In this document: positions 1 through 7,365 of the stretch, in pieces
Position numbering within the stretch: position 1 is the stretch's first letter
Layout of the letters: each line of letters opens with the position of its first letter
Virus record (IMG/VR): IMGVR_UViG_3300023180_000424
Coordinates: 1-22,805 of that record
From: a virus
Reading direction: 5' to 3' (one strand)
Length of the DNA stretch: 22,805 bases
Notes under the pieces: generated by a model
The model's input: only the letters and a program-made list of their open reading frames with translations
What the model was told of the DNA's origin: nothing
Databases searched by the model: none
Position numbers and translations under genes: made by a program

Positions 1-2
1 GA

Positions 3-1730
3 TCTTCAGGAACTTCAGGATCATCAGGTTCTTCTGGATCTTCAGGATCATCAGGATCTAGTGGCTCTTCAGGATCTTCAGGATCTTCAGGTTCCTCAGG
101 AACTTCAGGATCTAGCGGTTCTTCAGGATCTAGCGGTTCTTCTGGATCGTCAGGAACCTCAGGTTCTTCTGGTTCTTCAGGTTCTTCAGGATCTAGTGGT
201 TCTTCTGGATCTTCTGGATCTTCAGGATCATCAGGATCTAGTGGTTCTTCTGGATCTTCAGGATCATCAGGATCTAGTGGCTCTTCAGGATCTTCGGGAT
301 CCTCAGGTTCCTCAGGAACTTCAGGATCTAGCGGTTCTTCAGGATCTAGCGGTTCTTCTGGATCGTCAGGAACCTCAGGTTCTTCTGGTTCTTCAGGATC
401 TTCAGGATCTTCGGGATCTAGTGGTTCTTCTGGATCTTCAGGATCATCAGGTTCTTCGGGTTCTTCGGGTTCTTCAGGATCTAGTGGCTCTTCAGGATCT
501 TCAGGAACTTCAGGATCATCAGGATCTAGTGGCTCTTCAGGATCTTCAGGTTCCTCAGGAACTTCAGGATCTAGCGGTTCTTCAGGATCTAGCGGTTCTT
601 CTGGATCGTCAGGAACCTCAGGATCCTCAGGTTCTTCAGGTTCTTCAGGTTCTTCAGGTTCTTCAGGATCTAGTGGTTCTTCTGGATCTTCAGGATCATC
701 AGGTTCTTCGGGTTCTTCAGGGTCTAGTGGCTCTTCAGGAACTTCAGGATCTAGCGGTTCTTCAGGATCATCAGGTTCTTCGGGTTCTTCGGGTTCTTCA
801 GGATCTAGTGGCTCTTCAGGATCTTCAGGAACTTCAGGATCATCAGGATCTAGTGGCTCTTCAGGATCTTCAGGATCATCAGGTTCTTCAGGCACAAGTG
901 GATCTTCAGGATCATCAGGTTCTTCAGGATCATCAGGTTCTTCAGGCACAAGTGGATCATCAGGTTCCTCTGGTGTATCTGGAGCCTCTGGAACTTCAGG
1001 TTCTAGTGGATCTTCCGGATCATCAGGATCTAGTGGTTCTTCTGGTTCATCAGGAACTTCAGGATCCTCAGGTTCATCAGGTTCTTCAGGATCTAGCGGT
1101 TCTTCAGGAACATCAGGTTCTTCTGGATCTAGTGGTTCTTCTGGATCATCAGGATCTTCAGGTTCTTCAGGCTCTAGTGGTTCTTCTGGATCTTCAGGAA
1201 CTTCAGGATCTTCAGGTTCATCAGGATCTAGTGGATCTTCAGGATCTTCAGGTTCCTCTGGATCATCAGGATCATCAGGATCGTCAGGTTCTTCAGGTTC
1301 TTCAGGTTCTTCAGGTTCTTCAGGTTCTTCAGGCACGAGTGGATCTTCTGGATCTTCAGGATCGTCAGGTTCTTCTGGTTCTTCAGGTTCTTCAGGATCT
1401 AGTGGTTCTTCTGGATCTTCAGGGTCAAGTGGATCTTCAGGATCTTCAGGTTCCTCAGGAACCTCAGGATCTAGCGGTTCTTCAGGATCTAGTGGTTCTT
1501 CTGGATCTTCAGGGTCAAGTGGATCTTCAGGATCTTCAGGGTCTTCAGGAACATCAGGTTCTTCTGGATCTAGTGGTTCTTCTGGATCATCAGGATCTTC
1601 AGGTTCTTCTGGTTCTTCTGGTTCATCAGGTTCCTCTGGTTCATCAGGTTCCTCTGGTTCTTCAGGATCATCAGGTTCTTCAGGAACATCAGGTTCTTCA
1701 GGATCTAGTGGTTCTTCCGGAACATCAGGT
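3..1730 (+). repeat. Gly-Ser-Ser/Thr coding repeat block 1 (9-bp unit)
   Basis: There are 192 consecutive Gly-X-Y triplets, with X and Y nearly always Ser or Thr. The exception is a Gly-Val-Ser-Gly-Ala-Ser stretch near 971-990. All six Ser codons are mixed, so protein composition is conserved more strongly than the DNA. Higher-order duplications are nevertheless present: 441-550 recurs without a mismatch at 765-874, and a motif beginning GTTCCTCAGG recurs at 91, 307 and 550. All these offsets (324, 216 and 243 bp) are multiples of 9, so copy-number changes stay in frame. Confidence 0.95.
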
Positions 1731-3686
1731 ATTGATGGCACAAATTATTTAGGATTCTTTTCTGAATACGATTCAAGCAGTACGAACATTACAGTAGCAC
1801 CATCATCCCAACAATTTGTATTAAATAATGCAAGCTTAAACAGTGTTACAGGTGCTGCGATTAGTACAACTTCTACTAATTCAGTAAATGTTACTAAGAC
1901 GTTAGATATCTTCGATGAGATAGCAAACCCTGGTCCAAGAAGAGGAATTATACAGTTCTTAACCCCAGGAAATTCTCAATTTGCATCATATTATGTAACC
2001 AGTGCAACAAAAAATCCTCCAACTAATAGTACATGGTTTCAACTAGGTTTAGAGTATATAGATAGAGGTGGATCTGGATCCCTTACCGATGGTGAAGATT
2101 ATTGGGTAGGACTTAATGTAATTGGTGATGCAGGAACATCAGGATCTTCTGGATCGTCAGGCTCTAGTGGTTCTTCAGGTTCTTCAGGAACCTCAGGATC
2201 CTCAGGCTCTAGTGGTTCTTCTGGATCTAGTGGTTCTTCAGGCTCTAGTGGATCTTCGGGAACATCAGGCTCTAGTGGTTCTTCGGGATCATCAGGATCA
2301 TCAGGAATTTCTGGTACTTCAGGATATGTAATAGACAATACCTGGGATTGGACAACATCCGGAGGATCTCCAGCAAGTGGAGAAGCTAGAAATAGCTCCG
2401 GATCTAATTTACCTGCATCACCCTTTGTCTTATTGATAAATGAAAACCCCATATCAGGACCTAATTATGTAAACATTTTTAATAGTTTAGGCAACGGAAC
2501 CCTATGGAAAATAACGCGATTAGTTGGTGGATCTAACGTACTTTATTATACGCAAATCTCAGTTGGTGTTGATAACGGATCATATTGGGAATTTGATTTA
2601 GATCATTTGTCAGGTACAGGATGGTCGCCTACTACAGGTGATGATATATTAATTCAAATTGCAGGAGTAGGAGCACCAGGAAGTTCTGGAACATCAGGTT
2701 CTTCTGGATCATCAGGCTCTAGTGGTTCCTCAGGATCTAGTGGTTCTTCAGGATCCTCAGGATCCTCAGGTTCTTCTGGATCATCAGGCTCTAGTGGTTC
2801 TTCTGGTTCATCAGGAACATCAGGATCGTCAGGCTCTAGTGGTTCCTCAGGATCTAGTGGTTCTTCAGGAACATCTGGTTCTTCTGGATCATCAGGAAGT
2901 TCTGGTTCTTCTGGATCCTCAGGAAGTTCTGGTTCTTCTGGATCATCAGGAAGTTCTGGTGTTGGAGGTAGTGTAGATAGATTTAATGGGTATGATGATG
3001 GTACTTTAAATGTAACTAATTTCTCTACCCAAGGTACCACAGCAGATATTAAAGTTTCGCATACACAATATGGTTTAGACCCTTCAACCAACGCCTTAAT
3101 TTACGATCATACGAATGATACTGCTCTTATTGAGATTCTGCAAGATGGATATTATATAATTAGCTCTAATGTAAATTACATTGTTGGAGCAAGTAGGAGT
3201 GGTTCTAGATCAACAATGCAGCAAAATCTCTATATTAATGGTGCTGTTGTAGATTCTTCTAAGTCTGATACTTACTCAAGAGGACAGCTTTATAATGATG
3301 AAATTAATACGCTAACCACTGGTTATTTCTATTTAAATACGAATGATACTATAAGAATGGAGGTAAATGCAGCACGGATGGATAGTAGCGGTACTGGAAC
3401 TGTAGCGATCACTGATGCTGTTATTAATATTGCTCGGATATCAGGAGCAGCTGCTGCTTCTGGTTCTGACGGAGCACAGGGAGCAGCAGGAGCAGCAGGA
3501 GCACAAGGAGCACAAGGAGCAGCAGCAACAATTCCGTGTGATGGAACGTGTACATCTACTGAAGGTGGTAACCCAACATTGTACTACGGGACTAATCCTG
3601 ACGTTTATCTTGCAGAACCTAATGTGTGGTTCCGAATTGATTGTGATGGAACAACATATAACGTTCCTGGATACTCTTGTGAGTAA
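3..3686 (+). CDS. Giant Gly-Ser-Ser collagen-like tail fibre/adhesin, 5'-truncated
   Basis: The frame is open from the window edge to TAA at 3684-3686, about 1,227 codons, with no start codon before a TTG at 2433. The gene therefore begins upstream and 2433 is not its start. Glycine occurs every third residue in three blocks (3-1730, 2133-2324, 2679-2960), with the other positions almost all Ser or Thr. Globular modules lie between them (1731-2132 and 2325-2678). The third module (2961-3461) has the spaced hydrophobic strands and 'DGYY...NG...LNTNDTIRMEV' pattern of a C1q/TNF-like jelly roll. A short Gly-Ala-Gln collagen stretch (3462-3524) and a tip with four Cys follow. Repeated collagen-like stalks with globular heads are known in phage fibres and bacterial adhesins. 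Host-binding fibre is inferred from this architecture and the phage context. It lies directly upstream of a glycosyltransferase block that may modify its serines. Confidence 0.85.
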   Translation, partial: SSGTSGSSGSSGSSGSSGSSGSSGSSGSSGSSGTSGSSGSSGSSGSSGSSGTSGSSGSSGSSGSSGSSGSSGSSGSSGSSGSSGSSGSSGSSGSSGSSGSSGSSGTSGSSGSSGSSGSSGSSGTSGSSGSSGSSGSSGSSGSSGSSGSSGSSGSSGSSGSSGSSGSSGTSGSSGSSGSSGSSGSSGTSGSSGSSGSSGSSGSSGTSGSSGSSGSSGSSGSSGSSGSSGSSGSSGSSGSSGSSGSSGTSGSSGSSGSSGSSGSSGSSGSSGSSGSSGTSGSSGSSGSSGSSGSSGSSGTSGSSGSSGSSGSSGSSGTSGSSGSSGVSGASGTSGSSGSSGSSGSSGSSGSSGTSGSSGSSGSSGSSGSSGTSGSSGSSGSSGSSGSSGSSGSSGSSGSSGTSGSSGSSGSSGSSGSSGSSGSSGSSGSSGSSGSSGSSGSSGSSGTSGSSGSSGSSGSSGSSGSSGSSGSSGSSGSSGSSGSSGSSGTSGSSGSSGSSGSSGSSGSSGSSGSSGSSGTSGSSGSSGSSGSSGSSGSSGSSGSSGSSGSSGSSGSSGSSGSSGTSGSSGSSGSSGTSGIDGTNYLGFFSEYDSSSTNITVAPSSQQFVLNNASLNSVTGAAISTTSTNSVNVTKTLDIFDEIANPGPRRGIIQFLTPGNSQFASYYVTSATKNPPTNSTWFQLGLEYIDRGGSGSLTDGEDYWVGLNVIGDAGTSGSSGSSGSSGSSGSSGTSGSSGSSGSSGSSGSSGSSGSSGTSGSSGSSGSSGSSGISGTSGYVIDNTWDWTTSGGSPASGEARNSSGSNLPASPFVLLINENPISGPNYVNIFNSLGNGTLWKITRLVGGSNVLYYTQISVGVDNGSYWEFDLDHLSGTGWSPTTGDDILIQIAGVGAPGSSGTSGSSGSSGSSGSSGSSGSSGSSGSSGSSGSSGSSGSSGSSGTSGSSGSSGSSGSSGSSGTSGSSGSSGSSGSSGSSGSSGSSGSSGSSGVGGSVDRFNGYDDGTLNVTNFSTQGTTADIKVSHTQYGLDPSTNALIYDHTNDTALIEILQDGYYIISSNVNYIVGASRSGSRSTMQQNLYINGAVVDSSKSDTYSRGQLYNDEINTLTTGYFYLNTNDTIRMEVNAARMDSSGTGTVAITDAVINIARISGAAAASGSDGAQGAAGAAGAQGAQGAAATIPCDGTCTSTEGGNPTLYYGTNPDVYLAEPNVWFRIDCDGTTYNVPGYSCE
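2133..2324 (+). repeat. Gly-Ser-Ser/Thr coding repeat block 2
   Basis: A shorter run of 64 Gly-X-Y triplets in the same frame as block 1, flanked by two globular modules. An Ile replaces one Ser near its 3' end. It is probably a short collagen-like connector between globular parts of the fibre. Confidence 0.93.
2679..2960 (+). repeat. Gly-Ser-Ser/Thr coding repeat block 3
   Basis: A run of 94 Gly-X-Y triplets leads into the C1q/TNF-like head. Its 3' end carries a tandem unit reading Gly-Ser-Ser-Gly-Ser-Ser-Gly-Ser-Ser, encoded with 'ggaagttctggttcttctgg' at about 2899, 2926 and 2953 (the last copy incomplete). That is a local 27-bp periodicity, a sign of recent expansion. Confidence 0.93.
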
Positions 3687-3698
3687 TAGATTAATGCT

Positions 3699-3953
3699 AT
3701 GAAGGAAGTACCTAAGGTAGACATGTCACTTTTACAAATGGCCAATAATTTTGTTGGAGGTGAAGAAATTTCGAGAATTGAAATTATCAATAAGGAGGGT
3801 ATTGTTTTAAATACATATGATTATTCCAAATCTACTGGTGATCATATTCCGAGTGTGATTTTTTCTATGTCCGATATTCTAGGTAATTCTAATTCGATAG
3901 TTAGTAACCCCAATACAACTCAAAAGGTTAATGAATTCCCAGGATTACTTTAA
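3699..3953 (+). CDS. Small protein of unknown function (84 aa)
   Basis: I do not recognise this protein. It starts 12 bases after the fibre stop codon and is followed by a 59-base gap before the dioxygenase-like gene. It has a plausible N-terminal amphipathic segment (residues 9-25), then a short strand-rich region containing the Ile-Glu-Ile-Ile and Gly-Ile-Val-Leu runs, then a Ser/Asn-rich tail. No signal peptide or membrane segment is evident. There is no Shine-Dalgarno sequence, as for most genes here. A fibre-associated accessory or chaperone role would fit its position, but nothing in the sequence demonstrates it. Confidence 0.65.
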   Translation: MKEVPKVDMSLLQMANNFVGGEEISRIEIINKEGIVLNTYDYSKSTGDHIPSVIFSMSDILGNSNSIVSNPNTTQKVNEFPGLL

Positions 3954-4012
3954 ATAATTGAAAACCTTTGGATTGTTTGGCGTATAAGAATAAATCATTA
4001 TTGTAATTCTAT

Positions 4013-4591
4013 ATGAAGGTCCAAACAATCATTATAGACGATTTCTATAAAAATCCCGATGATGTAAGATCATTTGCTTTAGCCCAAGAATTTAGTGCTC
4101 GTGGAAATTACCCCGGACAAAGAACGGTATCTTTTTTAGCAGATAACGTAAAGAATTCTATTCAGGATATAATTAGACCTTATGGCGGAGAGGTTACTTG
4201 GTGGGGTGATGATTCAACTGGGTCCTTTCAATATACAGTAGCTGCTGACAGATCCTGGATCCATAGCGATGACACAACAGATTGGGCAGGAGTTCTTTAT
4301 TTAACACCAGATGCACCACTTTCTGCAGGTACTGGTCTTTTTAGGCATAAAGAAACTGGTCTTAATAGGTGGAGAAATTCTGAGCATCCTGATGAGGTAG
4401 CTAAAGCAGCCCCTGTTAATATAGAATCCCAGGATATGACCAAATGGGAAATGGTTGATAAAATTGGAAATATTTATAATAGGCTGGTAATTTATCGGGG
4501 TGATTTATTTCACGTTTCTTTGGACTATTTCGGACTGGATAAAAATGACGGTAGGCTATTCCAGGTTTTCTTTTTCAACACGGAAAAATAA
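4013..4591 (+). CDS. Putative 2-oxoglutarate/Fe(II)-dependent dioxygenase (DUF6445/prolyl-hydroxylase-like)
   Basis: The 192-residue protein has the layout of a double-stranded beta-helix oxygenase. An HxD pair (His84, Asp86) follows the Trp-Ile-His segment, a distal His lies at 167 in 'GDLFHVSLD', and Arg181 falls at the spacing expected for the 2-oxoglutarate carboxylate. The stretch between, with 'AGVLYLTPDAP' and 'GTGLFRHKETG', is typical of the phage and bacterial DUF6445/prolyl 4-hydroxylase-like family as I recall it. Such enzymes hydroxylate protein or small-molecule substrates using O2 and 2-oxoglutarate. The stop codon directly abuts the ATG of the next glycosyltransferase gene, indicating co-translation. 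The substrate is unknown. Fibre hydroxylation before glycosylation is one possibility, although the Gly-Ser-Ser blocks contain essentially no proline. Confidence 0.7.
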   Translation: MKVQTIIIDDFYKNPDDVRSFALAQEFSARGNYPGQRTVSFLADNVKNSIQDIIRPYGGEVTWWGDDSTGSFQYTVAADRSWIHSDDTTDWAGVLYLTPDAPLSAGTGLFRHKETGLNRWRNSEHPDEVAKAAPVNIESQDMTKWEMVDKIGNIYNRLVIYRGDLFHVSLDYFGLDKNDGRLFQVFFFNTEK

Positions 4592-5890
4592 ATGCTAATT
4601 GTTAAAAGACCGACTGCTATTGTTTTTGGTTGGGATAAGCCTAGTGGCAATTATGAATTCGTTACCACAGTTTATTCTTCGGTAGAAAATAACATGCAGT
4701 GGGTGAATTTGATTTCTATTGGCATAATTGATGTAGACAATAATGTACTATCGGATTTAAACATCAAACACACTCCTGATGTTTTCGTTTTTATTGGTAG
4801 TAAGTATGATCAAATACATTCGCATTTTGATAGAATGGTTATAGAATACGATCAAATCCCAGATCCTGACACACTTGCTAATGATGTGGTGGTTAAGGCA
4901 GTAGACGTTCGTACAAACCCACACATTCCTCTTTTCAGCATTTTTACCCCTGCTTTCAAAACGGGGGAGAGAATATTTAGAACTTATCAAGGAATAGTAG
5001 ATCAGAGTGAAACAGATTGGGAGTGGGTTGTTGTAGACGATTCGCCTTCAGACCATAACGACTTATGGCATGATCTTCAAAAGATAGCTTCCAGGGATTT
5101 AAGGGTTAAACCATATAGAATAACACCAAATACCGGGGGATTTGTAGGAATGGCTAAGAAGAGGGCCTGCTCTTTGTCTAGTGGTAAATGGTTGGTAGAA
5201 CTTGACCATGATGACTATTTATTGGATAATTGCTTGGCTAAAATTAAATCTGCTAGCGATAAATTCCCTGACGCTGGATTCATTTACAGTGACTGTACAG
5301 AAATGTTTGAGAATGGGAAATTTAGAAGATATGGTAGCAAAGATGAAAAATACGATGGTAATTTCTATGGTGTTGAAGGCAACAACTTTAACTTTGGGTA
5401 TTCTGGACACTCTTGGGTTAATATAAAGGGTAAAAGATATCTAACACATCACTATCCCTCTATAAATCCGATTACTATTAGATTTAATATTTCAATGCCA
5501 AATCATGTTAGGGCTTGGAGGTCTGATATTTATAAAAAAATCGGAGGGCATGCTGAAAGCCTACCAATAGCGGATGATCTAGAATTAATCATTAAAACTT
5601 TTCTCGAAACAAGGATAGTCCATATTAAGGATTTGCTATATATTCAATATAGTAATGGCTCCGGGACTGTTAGCTATAACTCTTTCGAAATTAATAGAAT
5701 TTCTAGAATTTTGAAAGAGAAATATAACAAAGCAATACATAACAGGATAATTGATTTGGGGTTCCATGATTGGGAGTGGGACGAAGAAAAGAGAACTAAT
5801 AGGCACCAAGAGGCTATAATGAATAGTGACCTTAGTGATATAAAGTTCTGGGAGGATGAACAGGTTTTGAATTATGTATATGATGAATAA
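4592..5890 (+). CDS. Family 2 (GT-A) glycosyltransferase with extra N-terminal domain
   Basis: The catalytic domain spans roughly residues 112-380. It begins with the strand 'PLFSIFTPAFKTG', followed by Asp149-Asp150 of the nucleotide-binding 'VVVDDSPSD' segment and a DxD-type metal-binding cluster, Asp205-His-Asp-Asp208, after 'GKWLVEL'. Asp-Asp near 'PIADDLELI' is consistent with the catalytic-base region. GT2 enzymes transfer a sugar from a nucleotide-diphosphate donor. The first ~110 residues are not part of the GT-A fold and look like a separate alpha/beta domain of unknown role. The ATG follows the upstream TAA with no gap. The last 17 bases overlap the next gene. No membrane segments are seen, so a cytoplasmic enzyme is likely. 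Donor and acceptor cannot be read from sequence. Confidence 0.85.
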   Translation: MLIVKRPTAIVFGWDKPSGNYEFVTTVYSSVENNMQWVNLISIGIIDVDNNVLSDLNIKHTPDVFVFIGSKYDQIHSHFDRMVIEYDQIPDPDTLANDVVVKAVDVRTNPHIPLFSIFTPAFKTGERIFRTYQGIVDQSETDWEWVVVDDSPSDHNDLWHDLQKIASRDLRVKPYRITPNTGGFVGMAKKRACSLSSGKWLVELDHDDYLLDNCLAKIKSASDKFPDAGFIYSDCTEMFENGKFRRYGSKDEKYDGNFYGVEGNNFNFGYSGHSWVNIKGKRYLTHHYPSINPITIRFNISMPNHVRAWRSDIYKKIGGHAESLPIADDLELIIKTFLETRIVHIKDLLYIQYSNGSGTVSYNSFEINRISRILKEKYNKAIHNRIIDLGFHDWEWDEEKRTNRHQEAIMNSDLSDIKFWEDEQVLNYVYDE

Positions 5891-7076
5891 GAGGGCTAAA
5901 ATTTGCATGAATGCCATGGTAGCTAATGAATCCCGTGTTATTCTGAGAATGCTTGAATCCTGCTATCGATACATCGATTATTGGGTTATACAAGATAACG
6001 GCTCTACTGATGGTACCCAAGGTCTTATTAGAAATTTCTTTTCTCAAAAGGGGATACCTGGATACCTGTATGAAACTGAATGGCAATATCCTGGATTTAA
6101 TCGGGATCACACTTTGCAAGAATGTTTAAAAGCTGATCATGGTTGTGATTGGATTTTAAGGATGGATGCAGATGAACAACTGGCTGTTGATGATAATTTT
6201 GATTGGTCTTTGATTAACGACACATCTATTCAAAGTTTTAATATTACCGCTCAGGACCCGGGTGGAATATATTATAGAACTTGGCTTTGGAATGCAAAAT
6301 TGCCATGGTATTTCAAGCACGACAAAAGGCATGAGACAATTTATCTTTCTGGTCACAAAGAAGGGGAGGGTAATTTTCAGGTAATTAACTTACCCCGTGG
6401 GTTTAGACATATCATTACAAATGACGGTAAAACTTGGGAAGACCCTTTAAAGTTTTTAAATGATGCTCTTTTACTTGAAGCTGATCAGGTTTGTTCTGGG
6501 AAGATAAAAGAGGATGATTACCATCTTTTCTATATTGGTAAAAGTTATGCTGATATTTATCAGAATGGAAATCTCCCGTTTGGCAAAAATCATAGTGATG
6601 AATACGCTAGAAGGACTATATATTACCTTGAACATTATGTGAGAAGGAAATTTCCAGTTTATGATAATGACTCACCTCCTACAGTGTTTGATGAGATGTG
6701 TTACCTTTCTATAGTTCTTATCGGACAAGCACATAGATTTATAGGAAATCGAGATCTCGCATATAAAAGGCTTGAACAAGCTGACTGGTATTGTCCGGAT
6801 AGAAACGAGCACTGGGTTATTTTGGCAGAGATGCTCTTGGAGGACCAAAAATTTCATAGGATGTATGAAATAACATCAATGCTCATGAGAGATGATAGGA
6901 TATGCCCATTTCCTAGATTTCATTTTTTACTCTGGACCTCTTGTTACAAGGATACCTCTGATTATGTAGAATTTCTGTACAAAGAATCGATGAAATTTGT
7001 GGAACTAATTGAAACCCGAACAGACCAAAATAATTTAAAAACTATGGAAGACGCTTACTTTCCTGGTGAAATTTAG
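5874..7076 (+). CDS. Family 2 (GT-A) glycosyltransferase, cytoplasmic
   Basis: The N-terminal half carries classic GT2 signatures: 'ICMNAMVANE' as first strand, 'QDNGSTDGT' (residues 40-48) for nucleotide binding, and the DxD motif Asp98-Ala-Asp100-Glu after 'CDWILRM'. The middle has His/Trp-rich substrate-pocket sequence ('GGIYYRTWLWN', 'HETIYLSGHKEG'). The C-terminal 160 residues are helical and resemble TPR-like repeats, as in related bacterial enzymes ('IGQAHRFIGNRDLAYKRLEQ'). Three in-frame ATGs lie at 5874, 5880 and 5883. The first gives a 17-base overlap with the preceding gene, and the later ones remain possible. The gene probably acts with the neighbouring transferases on one glycan. 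Acceptor unknown. Confidence 0.87.
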   Translation: MYMMNKRAKICMNAMVANESRVILRMLESCYRYIDYWVIQDNGSTDGTQGLIRNFFSQKGIPGYLYETEWQYPGFNRDHTLQECLKADHGCDWILRMDADEQLAVDDNFDWSLINDTSIQSFNITAQDPGGIYYRTWLWNAKLPWYFKHDKRHETIYLSGHKEGEGNFQVINLPRGFRHIITNDGKTWEDPLKFLNDALLLEADQVCSGKIKEDDYHLFYIGKSYADIYQNGNLPFGKNHSDEYARRTIYYLEHYVRRKFPVYDNDSPPTVFDEMCYLSIVLIGQAHRFIGNRDLAYKRLEQADWYCPDRNEHWVILAEMLLEDQKFHRMYEITSMLMRDDRICPFPRFHFLLWTSCYKDTSDYVEFLYKESMKFVELIETRTDQNNLKTMEDAYFPGEI

Positions 7077-7086
7077 ATAAAAACAT

Positions 7087-7362
7087 ATGGAAAACAATCA
7101 AACAAAAATAACATCTGAGGAGTTGGAAAAAATTAACTCCTTAAGAACCGAGATTTTAGAAAATGTTGAATCGATAGGTAGACTGAATATTAGAAAGCAT
7201 TTTCTGGTAAAAGAACTCGAGCCAATAGAGGCAACTCTGATATCATTGCTTCAAAAGTCAGAAGAACTGGACACACAGGAGAAGGATGTAATAGATGAGA
7301 TCATTCAGAAATATGGGGAAGGCCAGTTAAATTTTGAAACTGGTATTTACACTAAAGAATAA
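7087..7362 (+). CDS. Small coiled-coil protein (91 aa)
   Basis: Almost the whole protein is predicted coiled coil by eye. Heptad-like spacing of Leu/Ile runs through residues 10-70, with many Glu and Lys, then a conserved-looking C-terminal tail 'KYGEGQLNFETGIYTKE'. Similar short proteins ending in a 'YG.G..N.ETG.(Y/F)T' tail occur in T4-like phages near structural genes, in my recollection, but I cannot assign a function. It starts 10 bases after one glycosyltransferase and ends with tandem TAA codons directly before the next, so it belongs to the same transcript. It could be an oligomerisation or scaffold partner for the glycosyltransferases, or a fibre-assembly factor. Both are inferred from context only. 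Confidence 0.7.
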   Translation: MENNQTKITSEELEKINSLRTEILENVESIGRLNIRKHFLVKELEPIEATLISLLQKSEELDTQEKDVIDEIIQKYGEGQLNFETGIYTKE

Positions 7363-7365
7363 TAA

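Noticed and set aside
3-1730. CRISPR array or other spaced repeat locus
   Set aside because: The repeats are contiguous 9-bp coding units without unique spacers.
61-1752. A 563-codon open frame of Leu-Gln-Asp/Val-Leu repeats overlapping the fibre repeats
   Set aside because: It is the out-of-frame reading of the 9-bp Gly-Ser-Ser unit, which lacks stop codons in this frame too. It starts at GTG within the tract and its composition follows directly from the repeat. The Gly-Ser-Ser frame is continuous with the globular domains.
2433-2435. TTG 2433 as the start of a separate collagen-like gene
   Set aside because: The same frame is open without interruption back to position 3, and the upstream sequence has the same repeat/globular architecture. 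There is no promoter or leader there.
2099-3091. Minus-strand open frames of Pro-Glu-Glu/Asp repeats (2099-2452, 2654-3091)
   Set aside because: They are the reverse complement of the Gly-Ser-Ser repeat and have no independent start context or gene neighbours on that strand.
3-3686. Diversity-generating retroelement target in the fibre
   Set aside because: No reverse transcriptase and no template/variable repeat pair with adenine-specific changes is visible in the window.
3415-3702. Overlapping 95-codon frame at the end of the fibre gene
   Set aside because: It lies out of frame within the Gly-Ala-Gln collagen region and is a shadow of the repetitive codons.
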